64,000 bases of DNA, from positions 33,667 to 97,666 of the forward strand of contig CAKPPS010000004.1 of assembly GCA_934177795.1 (NCBI GenBank), read 5' to 3'. Shown piece by piece: positions 39,594 through 49,931 of the stretch (position 1 is the stretch's first letter; each line of letters starts with the position of its first letter). The notes beneath the pieces are model-generated. The model ran no database searches and was not told the DNA's origin. It was given only the letters and a program-made list of their open reading frames with translations. The DNA comes from an uncultured Clostridia bacterium. Lineage in GTDB: Bacteria; Bacillota; Clostridia; TANB77; CAG-508. The translations under genes and the position numbers were made by a program.

Positions 39594-40868
39594 TTACATT
39601 CCTGTAATTGGTAATATTTTTGTGTTTGTTACCTCCTTTTCTTTATTTACTTTTTCAATTTTAGGTACATCTTGCTTATGATTATTTACACTTACTGTAA
39701 TTTCTTCATTTAGATTTACATCTGCTTCGATTAAATCTTGATATATTTCATATCCATTAATTGTCCTACTTTCTTTTATATAATATTTTCCTGGAATCAA
39801 ATTTTCTATTTCTATTTTTCCATTTTTGTCTGTTTGTAATTTTGTATATATTACATTTTGATTTTCATCTAGTAGTTGAAATTCTACTCCTTCTAATCTT
39901 TCTTGTGTATCTTCATCCTGTTTTATTATTATTATCTTAGTTTGATTTTTATCGTATTCATCTATATATTCACCATTTCCTTCTTCATACATAGCTGCTG
40001 TTAGAGCACAATCTTGTCTATCTGTATTTTCTGCTTTACCATACAATATTGGTTTTGTTTCTACTTTTGTTTCTATATTGATTTTTATCTTTTTTCCTTC
40101 TTTCATATATTTTAGTGGTACTAATATTTTAAAAGTTTCATTACTATTAAATTCTACTTTCTCATTATTTTTTGCATCAGTTACTTTTATATTTCCTACT
40201 TGTTGACCTTGTTCATCTGTTATTTTGACTTTATAGTTTTGAATATTTGTATTTGTTATTATTTTATATTCTTTAGATATATATTCTTTTTCTTTTATAT
40301 CTTGGTCCCAATAATTTTTTATGGCTTTAATTTCTACTTTATTTGACATCTGTACTTCATTACTATTTTTTGCATTCTCTACAATTTTATATAATGCATT
40401 TAATGTTCTTTGGCCTGCTTCTCCAATTGCTTCATAGTCACTTAATTGATTTTGGTGTATATATGTATATACTGCTTGTTTTGTAGCTGTAAATGCTTCT
40501 TCTTTGTTATTTACTCCTAATTCTTCTATTGTTTTATATGGATATCCATTAATTAAAATTCTCCACAATTGTACATCATTTATTGCATTTTCTACTGATA
40601 CTGAATATGTAGAATCTTTATCTGATACTCCTGTTTTGTATTTATCTAAACAATATGCTGGATACATTGTTCCTAAATTATTATATTCCATAAAGTACGT
40701 TTTTACTATAACTCCCTTATATTTCAGTAATTCTCCACAATCTCCTGCTGATTGCATTTGTGCATTTTTTATTGTTGTAGTAGCATATACAGAATTTATC
40801 AAGCTTAATGTGTTTAAAATTATTATTACAAGTGTTATAAATATAATTTTTGCTATTTTTTTATACAT
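39594..40868 (-). CDS. thioester-domain (TQXA) surface adhesin with SpaA-like domain, ending at LPITGM
   Basis: A signal peptide (residues 1-28, IAKIIFITLVIIILNTLSLI to VYA) is followed by a thioester domain with YCLDKYKTG and the glutamine in ATKQAVYTYI, the two residues that form the internal Cys-Gln bond used for covalent adhesion. Residues about 215-310 look like a beta sandwich, and about 325-400 form a SpaA/CnaB-like domain (EDTQERLEGVEFQLLDENQN). The protein ends KILPITGM: a sortase-type motif, but without the usual membrane helix and basic tail. The adjacent upstream gene is a sortase, so the pair is probably functional, but how the substrate is retained is unclear. Confidence 0.82.
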   Translation of the reverse strand: MYKKIAKIIFITLVIIILNTLSLINSVYATTTIKNAQMQSAGDCGELLKYKGVIVKTYFMEYNNLGTMYPAYCLDKYKTGVSDKDSTYSVSVENAINDVQLWRILINGYPYKTIEELGVNNKEEAFTATKQAVYTYIHQNQLSDYEAIGEAGQRTLNALYKIVENAKNSNEVQMSNKVEIKAIKNYWDQDIKEKEYISKEYKIITNTNIQNYKVKITDEQGQQVGNIKVTDAKNNEKVEFNSNETFKILVPLKYMKEGKKIKINIETKVETKPILYGKAENTDRQDCALTAAMYEEGNGEYIDEYDKNQTKIIIIKQDEDTQERLEGVEFQLLDENQNVIYTKLQTDKNGKIEIENLIPGKYYIKESRTINGYEIYQDLIEADVNLNEEITVSVNNHKQDVPKIEKVNKEKEVTNTKILPITGM

Positions 40869-40880
40869 CTTTCACTTCCT

Positions 40881-41462
40881 TTATTCGATTCTTTCTCCTT
40901 GTATACATCTTCTATAATTTGGTTCATTTTCAACACAAGTTATTAAAGTTAATATTTCCTCTTCTGTATCTTTTAAGTTATCCCAATTTGTATTTTCTAT
41001 TATTTCATGCTTTGTTACTTGATATTTTTTTACTGTTTGATTATAACAATATTTGATTTCATCACCTACCTTTAGCTCCTTTATCCTATTAAAGTAGTTA
41101 TTTTTATATCCTCTATTATGAGCCGCTAAACCTACGTTTCCTTTTTCAATTTGGGTTTCTTCAAAATGCCCTACAAAATCATCTAATATCTCTTTACTAG
41201 TTCCTTCTGCAATAGGTGCTTTTAAATTTATTTTGTCTATTTGAATATACCACTGCATTTCTATATTAGTATTTGATATTTCTTCACTATTATTAGAACT
41301 AATGTCATTAGTTGCTTGCACTTCTTTTACTGGATTGTTTGATAAAAATATTATATTTTCTGTTGCTACAAAATTAGCTTTGAATTTAATTTTATTGATT
41401 TTAACATTTATATTTTGAATACAAAAATTTGTGAATACATATATGATTATAGAAATAATCAT
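40881..41462 (-). CDS. sortase, class D-like
   Basis: The 193-residue transpeptidase has an N-terminal membrane segment (IIYVFTNF, about residues 3-14). The catalytic histidine lies in GLAAHNRGYKNNYFNRIKEL, the cysteine in ILTLITCVENEPNY, and the arginine follows in RRCIQGERIE. Sortases cut LPxTG-like motifs and attach the protein to peptidoglycan. It lies 12 bases upstream of the thioester-domain adhesin on the same strand, its presumed dedicated substrate. The C terminus directly after the arginine is short but complete. The exact class (D or E) is by pattern. Confidence 0.85.
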   Translation of the reverse strand: MIISIIIYVFTNFCIQNINVKINKIKFKANFVATENIIFLSNNPVKEVQATNDISSNNSEEISNTNIEMQWYIQIDKINLKAPIAEGTSKEILDDFVGHFEETQIEKGNVGLAAHNRGYKNNYFNRIKELKVGDEIKYCYNQTVKKYQVTKHEIIENTNWDNLKDTEEEILTLITCVENEPNYRRCIQGERIE

Positions 41463-41741
41463 CGAAATTATATTAATAAATTTATTGGTATATATGATAA
41501 TAATAACCTCTCTTTTATGAAAATTAGATTTTAATAGAATTAAACTTTTGAATTTTAAATTTTTTTGAATTCTAAATTTGCAAATTAAATTATTGATTTA
41601 AATATTTTATAACATGTTATGCTTATATAATAATATAATTTAACGATATTGTAAAGCACTTTCCATCGCAAAATTCGACAAATGTATATAAAAGACAACC
41701 ATTAAATTACTTTTATTTCGGTAATTTAATGGTTGATTGTA

Positions 41742-43235
41742 CTAAATTTTTAAATTTAATTCAAAATAAAACTCAACTCCATCTTCTTTATTTATTACTC
41801 CATAATCATTTTTATAATTTGTCATAATAGCTTTTACAAATGATAAACCTATTCCTGTTCCGCCATCTCCTCTATTTCTAGATTCATCAATTTTATAAAA
41901 TCTGTTCCAAATTCTGTTTAAGTCTTCTTCTCCTATTTTCTTACCTGTATTAAATACTTTTACTCTTACTTTATTTTTATCTACATTTACTTCATTTGTT
42001 ATTCTTATTACTTTATTTTTATTTACTGACTCTACATGCTTTATTGCATTTGTAAGATAATTAGTTATTACTTGTTCAATATAAAAGTCATCTGCTATTA
42101 CATTTATTTCTTCACTTAAATCTAATTCTACCTCAACTTGCTTTTCTTCTAGCATTACTTGTGATTTTCTTATCACTTCTTTTTCTAGCTCTACAATATT
42201 AAATTCTTCATCTATAAATTTTCTTTTTCCATACTCTAATTTCATTAATTCTAGTAATTGTTTTACTAGTTTATCCATTTTATTTGTTTCATCCAAAATT
42301 ACTTCTGCATAAAATCTTCTACTTTCTTCATCTGTATTGACATTTTCTAATAATCCCTCACTATAGCCTTGAATCAATGCTATTGGTGTTTTTAACTCAT
42401 GTGATACATCTGAAATAAAGCTTTTTCTCATTTCATCTATTTTAGATTTTTCTTCTATATCTTTCTCCAATTCTATATTAGTACTACGTAATTGTTTTAT
42501 TGTTCCTTCCAATTTATCAGACATTTTATTAATACTTTTTCCTAAATTATTAATCTCATCTTCTGTATCTGTAATTCTATATTTATGACTAAAGTCTAAA
42601 TTAGCCATGTTTTTGGCTATTGTATTTAACTCTAAAATTGGTTCCGTGAATTTTCTACTAACAAATGATACTATTACACCTGAAATTAAAACTGTAAAAC
42701 CAGCAATTAAATATAGAAAATTATTCGAAATTTTTACACTTTCTTCTATTGTTGATACTGATATTCTAATATATAACAAGTAACCATTATCTAATTTACC
42801 TGATAATAATACATAAGATATTCCCGATTTAGTATCTTTTATCTTTCTTATTGTAAATCTATCATTTTCTTCTACAACATGTCCAGAACTTCGACTTTTA
42901 GCCATTGCTTTCATTTCACTAAAGGTTGATAGAAAATCTTTACTTGAAGTAAACATATTTATATTATCTTCATCTTTTACTAAAATATCAAAATTGTTTT
43001 TTATTGCTATTTTTTCTAATTCCGAATTAATTTCTTTATTCGTTAAATCATTATAGTCATCATTTATATTAAAATATATCTTTTTTAAATCTTTTGTTTT
43101 ATTATATAAATAGAATTGCCCTAATACAAAATTATTTACTAATATTAAAAACAAAATAACCATTGTAATTACTAATGATAACATAAAAAATAATTTTACT
43201 CTTACTGATTTTAATTCTCTTTTTATTTTTCCCAT
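41742..43235 (-). CDS. sensor histidine kinase
   Basis: The 497-residue kinase has two membrane helices (about 13-35 and 168-190) flanking an extracytoplasmic sensor of about 130 residues. A HAMP linker (TEPILELNTIAKNMANLDFS) follows, then the dimerisation domain with the phosphorylated histidine in SDVSHELKTPIALIQGYSEG. The ATP-binding domain has N-box NYLTNAIKHVE and GGTGIGLSFVKAI. Its response-regulator partner lies 21 bases upstream. The sensor type is generic. An inverted-repeat terminator (AACCATTAAATTAC with GTAATTTAATGGTT) ends the operon near 41698-41733. Confidence 0.93.
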   Translation of the reverse strand: MGKIKRELKSVRVKLFFMLSLVITMVILFLILVNNFVLGQFYLYNKTKDLKKIYFNINDDYNDLTNKEINSELEKIAIKNNFDILVKDEDNINMFTSSKDFLSTFSEMKAMAKSRSSGHVVEENDRFTIRKIKDTKSGISYVLLSGKLDNGYLLYIRISVSTIEESVKISNNFLYLIAGFTVLISGVIVSFVSRKFTEPILELNTIAKNMANLDFSHKYRITDTEDEINNLGKSINKMSDKLEGTIKQLRSTNIELEKDIEEKSKIDEMRKSFISDVSHELKTPIALIQGYSEGLLENVNTDEESRRFYAEVILDETNKMDKLVKQLLELMKLEYGKRKFIDEEFNIVELEKEVIRKSQVMLEEKQVEVELDLSEEINVIADDFYIEQVITNYLTNAIKHVESVNKNKVIRITNEVNVDKNKVRVKVFNTGKKIGEEDLNRIWNRFYKIDESRNRGDGGTGIGLSFVKAIMTNYKNDYGVINKEDGVEFYFELNLKI

Positions 43236-43256
43236 TTTAATTCATCCTTATAATTA

Positions 43257-43943
43257 TTATTTAACCTCAAATTTATAACCTACTCCTCTAATTGTTTCAA
43301 TATATTTTCCTTTTTTTCCTAGTTTATGTCTTATTTTTTTTACATGGCTATCAATAGTTCTAGAATCTCCATAATAATCATAATTCCAAACATTATTTAG
43401 AATTTTATCTCTTGATAATGCTATATTTTGATTTTCCACTAAATATGTTAATAATTCATATTCTCTTAAGCTTAGTTCTATTAATTTACCATCAACTTTT
43501 ACAGTTCTTCCTTCTTTATCTATTTCTATACCACCATAATCTTTTATTTCTTTTTGATTTTGGTTACTTCTCTTTAAAATAGCTTCTACACGTGCTACTA
43601 ATATTTTAGGACTGAATGGTTTTGAAATATATTCATCTACTCCTAATTCAAATCCAAATAATTCATCTTGCTCTTCTCCTCGTGCTGTTAACATTATTAT
43701 TGGTATTTTAGATTCTTGTCTTATTTGTCTTAAAACAGACCATCCATCTAATTTAGGCATCATCACATCTAATAATATTAAATTAATTTTATTTTTATTT
43801 TGCTCAAATACTGCTAGTCCTTCTTCTCCATCTTCTGCTTCTAAAATACTATACCCCTTTGCTTTTAAGAAATCTTTTATTAATTTTCTCATTCTTTGTT
43901 CATCATCGACTATTAAAACACAATTATCTAGCATATTTTTCAT
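43257..43943 (-). CDS. OmpR/PhoB-family response regulator
   Basis: The 228-residue regulator has a receiver domain (residues 8-120) with the acidic pair VDDE, the phosphorylated aspartate in LILLDVMMPKLDGWSV, and lysine in EYISKPFSPKILVA. A winged-helix DNA-binding domain (about 135-228) follows, with LSLREYELLTYLVENQNIAL and RTIDSHVKKIRHKLG, ending TIRGVGYKFEVK. It is the first gene of a two-gene operon with the histidine kinase. Its target genes are unknown. Confidence 0.95.
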   Translation of the reverse strand: MKNMLDNCVLIVDDEQRMRKLIKDFLKAKGYSILEAEDGEEGLAVFEQNKNKINLILLDVMMPKLDGWSVLRQIRQESKIPIIMLTARGEEQDELFGFELGVDEYISKPFSPKILVARVEAILKRSNQNQKEIKDYGGIEIDKEGRTVKVDGKLIELSLREYELLTYLVENQNIALSRDKILNNVWNYDYYGDSRTIDSHVKKIRHKLGKKGKYIETIRGVGYKFEVK

Positions 43944-44102
43944 CCCTTCTATATTTTTACCTTATTTATTGTTTATATTATACAGTCAATTTATGTCTAT
44001 CTTGTGAATAATTTTTAAAATTATTATATATTCTAATAAAGCATTTAATTTAAATTAATTAAATTTCTAGAATATAATTAACCTTCATTAAATGCTTTAT
44101 TA

Positions 44103-45179
44103 TTATTGTTTTATATATATGGTTTTTGTATCATAAGCTAATTCTATATTTTCTTCTCTTAGTATTTTCATAATTTTCATATTTATATCTTCTACTTCTG
44201 ATAAATAGCTTGTATAACTTACTGAATTTGTATATGTATATATTAGTATATTTATTCCATTATCTTCTATTTTATCAAATTTGACTATTATAGAATCATC
44301 AAAAACGCCTTCACTTTTTTGTAACATTTTCTCTATTCTTGATTTTAGTATTTGTAATTTTTCTAAAGGTGTATCTAATTCTACACATAAATTAGTTTTG
44401 TATCTTCTCTTTTCCATTTTACTCCAGTTTGTTACTGATGAATCTGCTATTATTGCATTAGGAATATTTACTAGTGCATTTTCAAAAGTTCTTACTCTTG
44501 TAGTTCTAAATGTAATATCTTCTATTGTCCCTTCATATTTATCCATCTGAATCCAATCACCTACAACAAATGGTTTATCTAAAAATATAACTAGTCCTCC
44601 AAATAAATTTTTTGCTGTATCTTGTGCTGCTAATGTTACTATTACACCACTTAATCCTAATCCTGCTACTAATCCTGTTAAATTAATTTCTAGAATTGAT
44701 AATATTATAAATATTGCTATTATATATATAACTGCTCGTATTATTTTTAATGCAAATTCAAACATTGCATCTTCTACATCATCATTTATTCTATTTTGCA
44801 TTTTTTTCGCTAATGTGGATTGTGGCACAAAACTATTAGCTAGTCCCTGAGAAAATTCTATAACACTTATTATTTTAAATATTTTTGTAACTATATCCAT
44901 TACTTGTGCATTTATCTCTAAAGGTCTTTTTAAAAATACTATAGCTAAATATATTCCTAAAATTATAAAAAATAATTTTAATGGTTTAAAAAAAGCGCTT
45001 TCTTTAATATCTTTAGATTTACTACTTTTTATTTTAAATATTTTTATAATTGAGTATGATATTGTTGAACTTAATATTCTAAATATAATTATAATTCCAA
45101 TTGCAATTCCAATATCTACAACCTCTATTGATGTAACTTTTTTACAAAATGCTATTATTTGCTCCATATTTTCCTCCAC
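44103..45179 (-). CDS. mechanosensitive channel, MscS family
   Basis: The 358-residue protein has about four membrane helices. The last is the pore-lining helix ITGLVAGLGLSGVIVTLAAQ-like segment (AGLGLSGVIVTLAAQDTAKN) with the glycine/alanine pattern of MscS TM3. The beta domain VVGDWIQMDKYEGTIEDITF and the C-terminal alpha-beta domain follow. MscS channels open under hypo-osmotic tension to release solutes. The upstream neighbour is rpoD, 3 bases away, so the channel may be read from the dnaG-rpoD operon. Confidence 0.9.
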   Translation of the reverse strand: MEENMEQIIAFCKKVTSIEVVDIGIAIGIIIIFRILSSTISYSIIKIFKIKSSKSKDIKESAFFKPLKLFFIILGIYLAIVFLKRPLEINAQVMDIVTKIFKIISVIEFSQGLANSFVPQSTLAKKMQNRINDDVEDAMFEFALKIIRAVIYIIAIFIILSILEINLTGLVAGLGLSGVIVTLAAQDTAKNLFGGLVIFLDKPFVVGDWIQMDKYEGTIEDITFRTTRVRTFENALVNIPNAIIADSSVTNWSKMEKRRYKTNLCVELDTPLEKLQILKSRIEKMLQKSEGVFDDSIIVKFDKIEDNGINILIYTYTNSVSYTSYLSEVEDINMKIMKILREENIELAYDTKTIYIKQ

Positions 45180-45182
45180 AAT

Positions 45183-46361
45183 TTATCCCATATAATCTCT
45201 TAGTTTTTTACTTCTGCTAGGATGTCTTAATTTTCGTAATGCCTTTGCTTCTATTTGTCTTATTCTTTCTCTTGTTACTTTAAATTCTCTTCCTACTTCT
45301 TCTAATGTTCTTGATTTTCCATCTTCTAGTCCAAATCTTAATTTTAAAACTTTCGCTTCTCTTGGTGTTAATGTTCCCATTACTTCTTCAAGTTGTTCTC
45401 TTAGCATAGTATATGCTGCTGAATCTTGAGGTGCTGGTGAATCATCATCTTGTATAAAATCACCTAGATGGCTATCATCTTCTTCTCCTATTGGTGTTTC
45501 TAAAGAAACAGGATCTTGTGCAATTTTTTGAATTTCTGCTACTTTTTCTACTGGAATTTCCATTTCTTTAGCTATTTCTTCTGGGGTAGGCTCTCTTCCT
45601 AATTGTTGTAATAAGTGTCTTGATGTTCTAATTAATTTATTAATTGTCTCAACCATGTGTACAGGAATTCTAATTGTTCTCGCTTGGTCTGCTATAGCTC
45701 TTGTTATAGCTTGTCTAATCCACCACGTTGCATAAGTACTAAATTTAAATCCCTTAGTATAATCAAATTTTTCTACTGCTTTTATTAATCCCATATTTCC
45801 TTCTTGGATTAAATCTAAAAATAGCATTCCTCTTCCTACATATTTTTTTGCTATACTAACAACTAATCTTAAATTTGATTCAGCAAGTTTTTGTTTTGCT
45901 TCTTCATCACCTTTTAGAACTTTTTTTGCTAATTCTAATTCTTCATCATAAGTTAATAGTGGTATTCTTCCTATTTCTCTTAAATACATTCTAACAGGGT
46001 CATCTACATTTATACCTTCATAACTTGTATCAGTTATTTCATCTAATTTTAAATTTTCTACTTCTTTTAGATCTTCTACATCTGGTTCTTCATCTATTTC
46101 ATCATCTTGTAATAAATCAACTCCTAATTCCTCAAAAGCATCAAATACCTTATCGATCTGATCTGGATTTACATCATCTAATTCTGAAGCTAAATCACCA
46201 TAAGTTATTTTACCTTTTTCTTTTGCCTTTTTTAAAATTTTGCTTACTTTTTCTTCTTTTAATTTTTTTACTTCTTCTGTTTCTTCTACATTATTAGTTT
46301 CTTTTTTCTTTGTTTTTTTTATCTTTTCTTTTATTTCTTCACTTTCTTTTTTATTTGTCAT
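45183..46361 (-). CDS. rpoD: RNA polymerase primary sigma factor (sigma-A)
   Basis: The 392-residue factor has an N-terminal acidic region 1.1, region 1.2 (DPVRMYLREIGRIPLLTYDE), region 2 (AKKYVGRGMLFLDLIQEGNM and GFKFSTYATWWIRQAITRAI), region 3 and region 4 (EEVGREFKVTRERIRQIEAK). It directs transcription from TTGACA/TATAAT promoters, which are indeed seen throughout the window. It follows dnaG by about 37 bases, the conserved macromolecular synthesis order. A lysine/glutamate-rich N terminus is typical. Confidence 0.97.
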   Translation of the reverse strand: MTNKKESEEIKEKIKKTKKKETNNVEETEEVKKLKEEKVSKILKKAKEKGKITYGDLASELDDVNPDQIDKVFDAFEELGVDLLQDDEIDEEPDVEDLKEVENLKLDEITDTSYEGINVDDPVRMYLREIGRIPLLTYDEELELAKKVLKGDEEAKQKLAESNLRLVVSIAKKYVGRGMLFLDLIQEGNMGLIKAVEKFDYTKGFKFSTYATWWIRQAITRAIADQARTIRIPVHMVETINKLIRTSRHLLQQLGREPTPEEIAKEMEIPVEKVAEIQKIAQDPVSLETPIGEEDDSHLGDFIQDDDSPAPQDSAAYTMLREQLEEVMGTLTPREAKVLKLRFGLEDGKSRTLEEVGREFKVTRERIRQIEAKALRKLRHPSRSKKLRDYMG

Positions 46362-46398
46362 TTATTATATCCTTTCCTTTCTTCAAGGACTTTAGCCC

Positions 46399-48180
46399 CT
46401 ATCTAATTTTAGCCAATTTGATAATTATCTCATTTAGCTCTTTTTCTAAATTTTTCTTTTCTTCTATACTAATATCTGATTCTATCATTTCTAAAATCTT
46501 ATATTTTCTTTCATTTAATTTTTCTTTTTCATAACTTTGTATAATATCATCAATAGCTTTTTCCACATCTTCTATTCCATAATCTTCTGCCATTATCATT
46601 GTTATATGATTCTGTTCTTCTTCAGATAATTTGCTTATTATACTATTTATATTACTATTTCCATTTTTGAATTCTTCATACACTTTGTTAGCTATTCTTT
46701 TATCTATGTCATAATCAAAATCTTCTATTTTTATATTTTGCTGTATAATATTAAAAATATTTATATCTCCTAATAGTAAAATTGATAAAATTGTATTTTC
46801 TCTTCTTTTAGTTGCTTCTGATACGTTTTCTTCTGATATCGTATGTTTTATTACTGGTCTTGGCTTACTTAAGATTTTCTCATTAGTAAAATCTTTATAT
46901 TTTAACTTATTGACTTCTGCATATATCGCTTCTTTAGAAACATCATATTCTTTTGAAATTTTTTCAATATATATTTCTCTTTCCATATTATTATCAATTT
47001 TTGAAATAAGTTTTGCTATTTCGTTTAAAAATTTTATCTTATCATTTGTGCTTTCTAAATCTAGCGTCTGTCTTAAAATCTTTACCTTAAATTCTATTAC
47101 TGATATTGCTTTATCTACTAGATTTTTAAATCTTGCATTTCCATATTTGATAACATATTCATCTGGATCTTTTGCTCCATCCATAAGTAGTACTCGTATA
47201 TCACATCCCATATTTTGTAATATTTCCATTGCTCTTATTTTAGCATTTTGCCCAGCTTCATCTGAATCATAACTTAATATTATTTGTTCAGTATTATTTC
47301 TTAATAAATATCCCTGTTGCTGTGTTAATGCTGTTCCTAATGATGCTACAACATTATGAATTCCTCTTTGATGTAATGATATTACATCCATATATCCTTC
47401 GACTATTAATAATCTCTTCTTTATATCATATTTCTTGGCAACATTTAATCCAAATAAATGTCTTCCTTTACTATATACTATATTTTCTGGTGAATTTATG
47501 TACTTAGGCTTTGAATCATCTAATACTCGTCCTCCAAATGCTATTACTCTTCCTCTAGCATCACAAATTGGAAACATTAATCTATTTCTATATCTATCTA
47601 TGTACTGACCTTTATCATTTTTATTTACTAATCCTGATTCTAGTATTTCTCTCTCTTCAAATCCTTGTTTTTTTAGCTCTGTATATAATTCATTAAATTT
47701 TCCGGAAAATCCTATTTTAAATGCTTTTAATGTATCATTTGATAATTTTCTCTTTTTAACATATTCTTGTGCAATTTTAGATTCTGGATTATATAGATTA
47801 TTATGATAATAGTCTGCCGTAAATTCATTTATTTTATAGACTTTATTCTTTAAATCTTCTTTTGCCAAATCTAAATTATTTCCTAGAGTAGGTAATTGTA
47901 TATTGGTTCTTTCAGCTAGTTGCTGCACAGATTCTACAAAACTAATTCCTTCTATCTTAGTTAAAAATGTAAATACATTTCCTCCTACTCCACACCCAAA
48001 ACAATGAAATATTTGTTTTTCTGGAGATACTGAAAATGATGGTGATTTCTCATTATGAAATGGGCATAGTCCAAAATAATTTCTTCCACTTCTTTTTAAT
48101 TTAATATATTGTGAAATTATATCTACTATATCATTATTTTGCCTAACTTCTTCAATAATTTCATCACTATATCTTGCCAT
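46399..48180 (-). CDS. dnaG: DNA primase
   Basis: The 593-residue primase has an N-terminal zinc finger (CPFHNEKSPSFSVSPEKQIF followed by HCFGCG). The catalytic core has the TOPRIM motifs LLIVEGYMDVISLHQRG and SYDSDEAGQNA. The C-terminal helicase-binding region (about 440-593) is less conserved. It makes RNA primers at the replication fork with the DnaB helicase. A GGAGG ribosome site precedes it, and rpoD follows in the same operon. Confidence 0.97.
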   Translation of the reverse strand: MARYSDEIIEEVRQNNDIVDIISQYIKLKRSGRNYFGLCPFHNEKSPSFSVSPEKQIFHCFGCGVGGNVFTFLTKIEGISFVESVQQLAERTNIQLPTLGNNLDLAKEDLKNKVYKINEFTADYYHNNLYNPESKIAQEYVKKRKLSNDTLKAFKIGFSGKFNELYTELKKQGFEEREILESGLVNKNDKGQYIDRYRNRLMFPICDARGRVIAFGGRVLDDSKPKYINSPENIVYSKGRHLFGLNVAKKYDIKKRLLIVEGYMDVISLHQRGIHNVVASLGTALTQQQGYLLRNNTEQIILSYDSDEAGQNAKIRAMEILQNMGCDIRVLLMDGAKDPDEYVIKYGNARFKNLVDKAISVIEFKVKILRQTLDLESTNDKIKFLNEIAKLISKIDNNMEREIYIEKISKEYDVSKEAIYAEVNKLKYKDFTNEKILSKPRPVIKHTISEENVSEATKRRENTILSILLLGDINIFNIIQQNIKIEDFDYDIDKRIANKVYEEFKNGNSNINSIISKLSEEEQNHITMIMAEDYGIEDVEKAIDDIIQSYEKEKLNERKYKILEMIESDISIEEKKNLEKELNEIIIKLAKIR

Positions 48181-48349
48181 TTTCTACCTCCTCCCTCAAA
48201 ATATTTCTTATGAATCTACATAATTATAATATTCGACGTATTTGACATAAACCCTTCTTATTATTCAAATTTTGTGTCGTTTCACATTATTGTTGCTTTT
48301 TTATGTAAAATATGGTATAATAAGGTGTAGGGTTTAGGAGGTGGTTATT

Positions 48350-49807
48350 ATGATTAATAAAATTCAAAAAATTTTTATAATCATTTTATTGCTTTCCCTT
48401 TGTAGCATGTTATATATAAATACAGTGTCTGCTAATACAGTTACTGTACCTACCAGTATTAAAGTTAATAGGGAAGTTAGATATTCATTTGATAAAAGTG
48501 ATAAAAATAATATAACTATAAAATTAACAGATTGTAAAGGTATTTCTTATATAAAACTTACAACTTACACATCAAAGAACAAACAATTAGATGAATATAT
48601 CCTTTCATCTAGTGATGATTGTTCAAAAGATAAAAAATTTAATAATTACATAAGCTTTAAAGGTTATGATGAAAAAACTAATATGGCTACAATTACGATT
48701 AATAAAAACTATTTTATCAAAAATAGTTACAATAAAAATAATAAAATAAATGTTAAAATTGTAACCAAAGATACTACTGGATTATTAGGGAAAGAAAAAG
48801 TTTATATGACATTAAAAGACTCTTCATGGAATGTAAATAGAGGTGTAAGAGCTTCTACTAGTACATATAAAGATGGTGTTTTATCTATCAGATTAAAAGA
48901 TTTTGATGGTTTAACAACAGGTAAAGCTTGTTTTGAATTAACTGATGTTAATCGTAATTTAAGAATACTAAAAATAGATAGTGAAGATTTATCTAAAAAC
49001 TTATCTAACAAAGTAACTAGAAATAACAAAATTGTAGAAGGTATATATAAATTAAATATTGGAGATTTAAAACTAGATGATAATAAATGCTATAATATTC
49101 AAGTAAAATCAACTGATGCTTTAGGACATGCACGTTTAGAAAGTATAAAAATTAAAGCTATAAATTTAACAAATAAAGATGTAACTGGTACAGCAATAAA
49201 AACAACTTCTAACACTAATACAACTAAATCTTCTAACACATCTAAAGGTACTAAAACAACTAAAACTACAGCAAAATCTTCAACTAACACAAAAAAAACC
49301 ACATCTAATAGTTCAACTGGTAATGCAAAAACAGATGAATTCTTAAAAGATTTAAACTTTTATTTGAAAAAAATTGATAGTTCATGGATTTATAGTAATC
49401 AATCTACAACTATTGCTAATAAAAGAGCAAACTGTGCTATTACTGTAAATTGGGCTTTAAGGAAAATGGGAATTTTAAATAGTAATCAAAAATTATATGT
49501 TAGTAAACAAAATAATATTAAAAATGAAAGTGTTTTAAAAAATCATGGATTAAAATGTGTATATAAAGGTAAATCAACTATGAAAAATTTAGTAAATAAC
49601 AATAAATTGAAAAAAGGTGATATTATATTTTGGTACAAAACCTCACATACTAATGTTTATGCAGGTAATGAAAAATGGTATGATTCCGGATCATCTGGTA
49701 CTGATAGATCAACTAGACATTATAATAAAGATGTTTCAAAGCCAAGAAAAGTCAGCTATCTAAACAACGGCAGTCAAAAAATATATGCCGTATATAGATT
49801 TAAATAA
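48350..49807 (+). CDS. secreted protein with C-terminal NlpC/P60-like hydrolase domain
   Basis: The start at 48350 follows AGGAGG by 8 bases; an upstream GTG in frame is less likely. A signal peptide (about residues 1-28, IFIIILLLSLCSMLYINTVS) leads into a long N-terminal part with Ig-like beta segments. A Thr/Ser-rich linker (about 280-325) follows, then a papain-like domain. The candidate cysteine is in KRANCAITVNWALRKMG, the histidine in KKGDIIFWYKTSHTNVYAGN, with an acidic residue after it (WYDSGS). NlpC/P60 enzymes cut peptidoglycan stem peptides. The spacing is unusual, so amidase rather than endopeptidase activity is possible. A strong terminator follows near 49828-49862. Confidence 0.78.
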   Translation: MINKIQKIFIIILLLSLCSMLYINTVSANTVTVPTSIKVNREVRYSFDKSDKNNITIKLTDCKGISYIKLTTYTSKNKQLDEYILSSSDDCSKDKKFNNYISFKGYDEKTNMATITINKNYFIKNSYNKNNKINVKIVTKDTTGLLGKEKVYMTLKDSSWNVNRGVRASTSTYKDGVLSIRLKDFDGLTTGKACFELTDVNRNLRILKIDSEDLSKNLSNKVTRNNKIVEGIYKLNIGDLKLDDNKCYNIQVKSTDALGHARLESIKIKAINLTNKDVTGTAIKTTSNTNTTKSSNTSKGTKTTKTTAKSSTNTKKTTSNSSTGNAKTDEFLKDLNFYLKKIDSSWIYSNQSTTIANKRANCAITVNWALRKMGILNSNQKLYVSKQNNIKNESVLKNHGLKCVYKGKSTMKNLVNNNKLKKGDIIFWYKTSHTNVYAGNEKWYDSGSSGTDRSTRHYNKDVSKPRKVSYLNNGSQKIYAVYRFK

Positions 49808-49931
49808 ACCCAACCTACTTACAAAATTTCTCTAATTGAGTATTCAATTAGAGAAATTTTTATATTGTAGAAATTATGAGAAGAATTAACTTCTTAAATT
49901 TTATGCTTAAATTTTTACAATTTTACATTCA

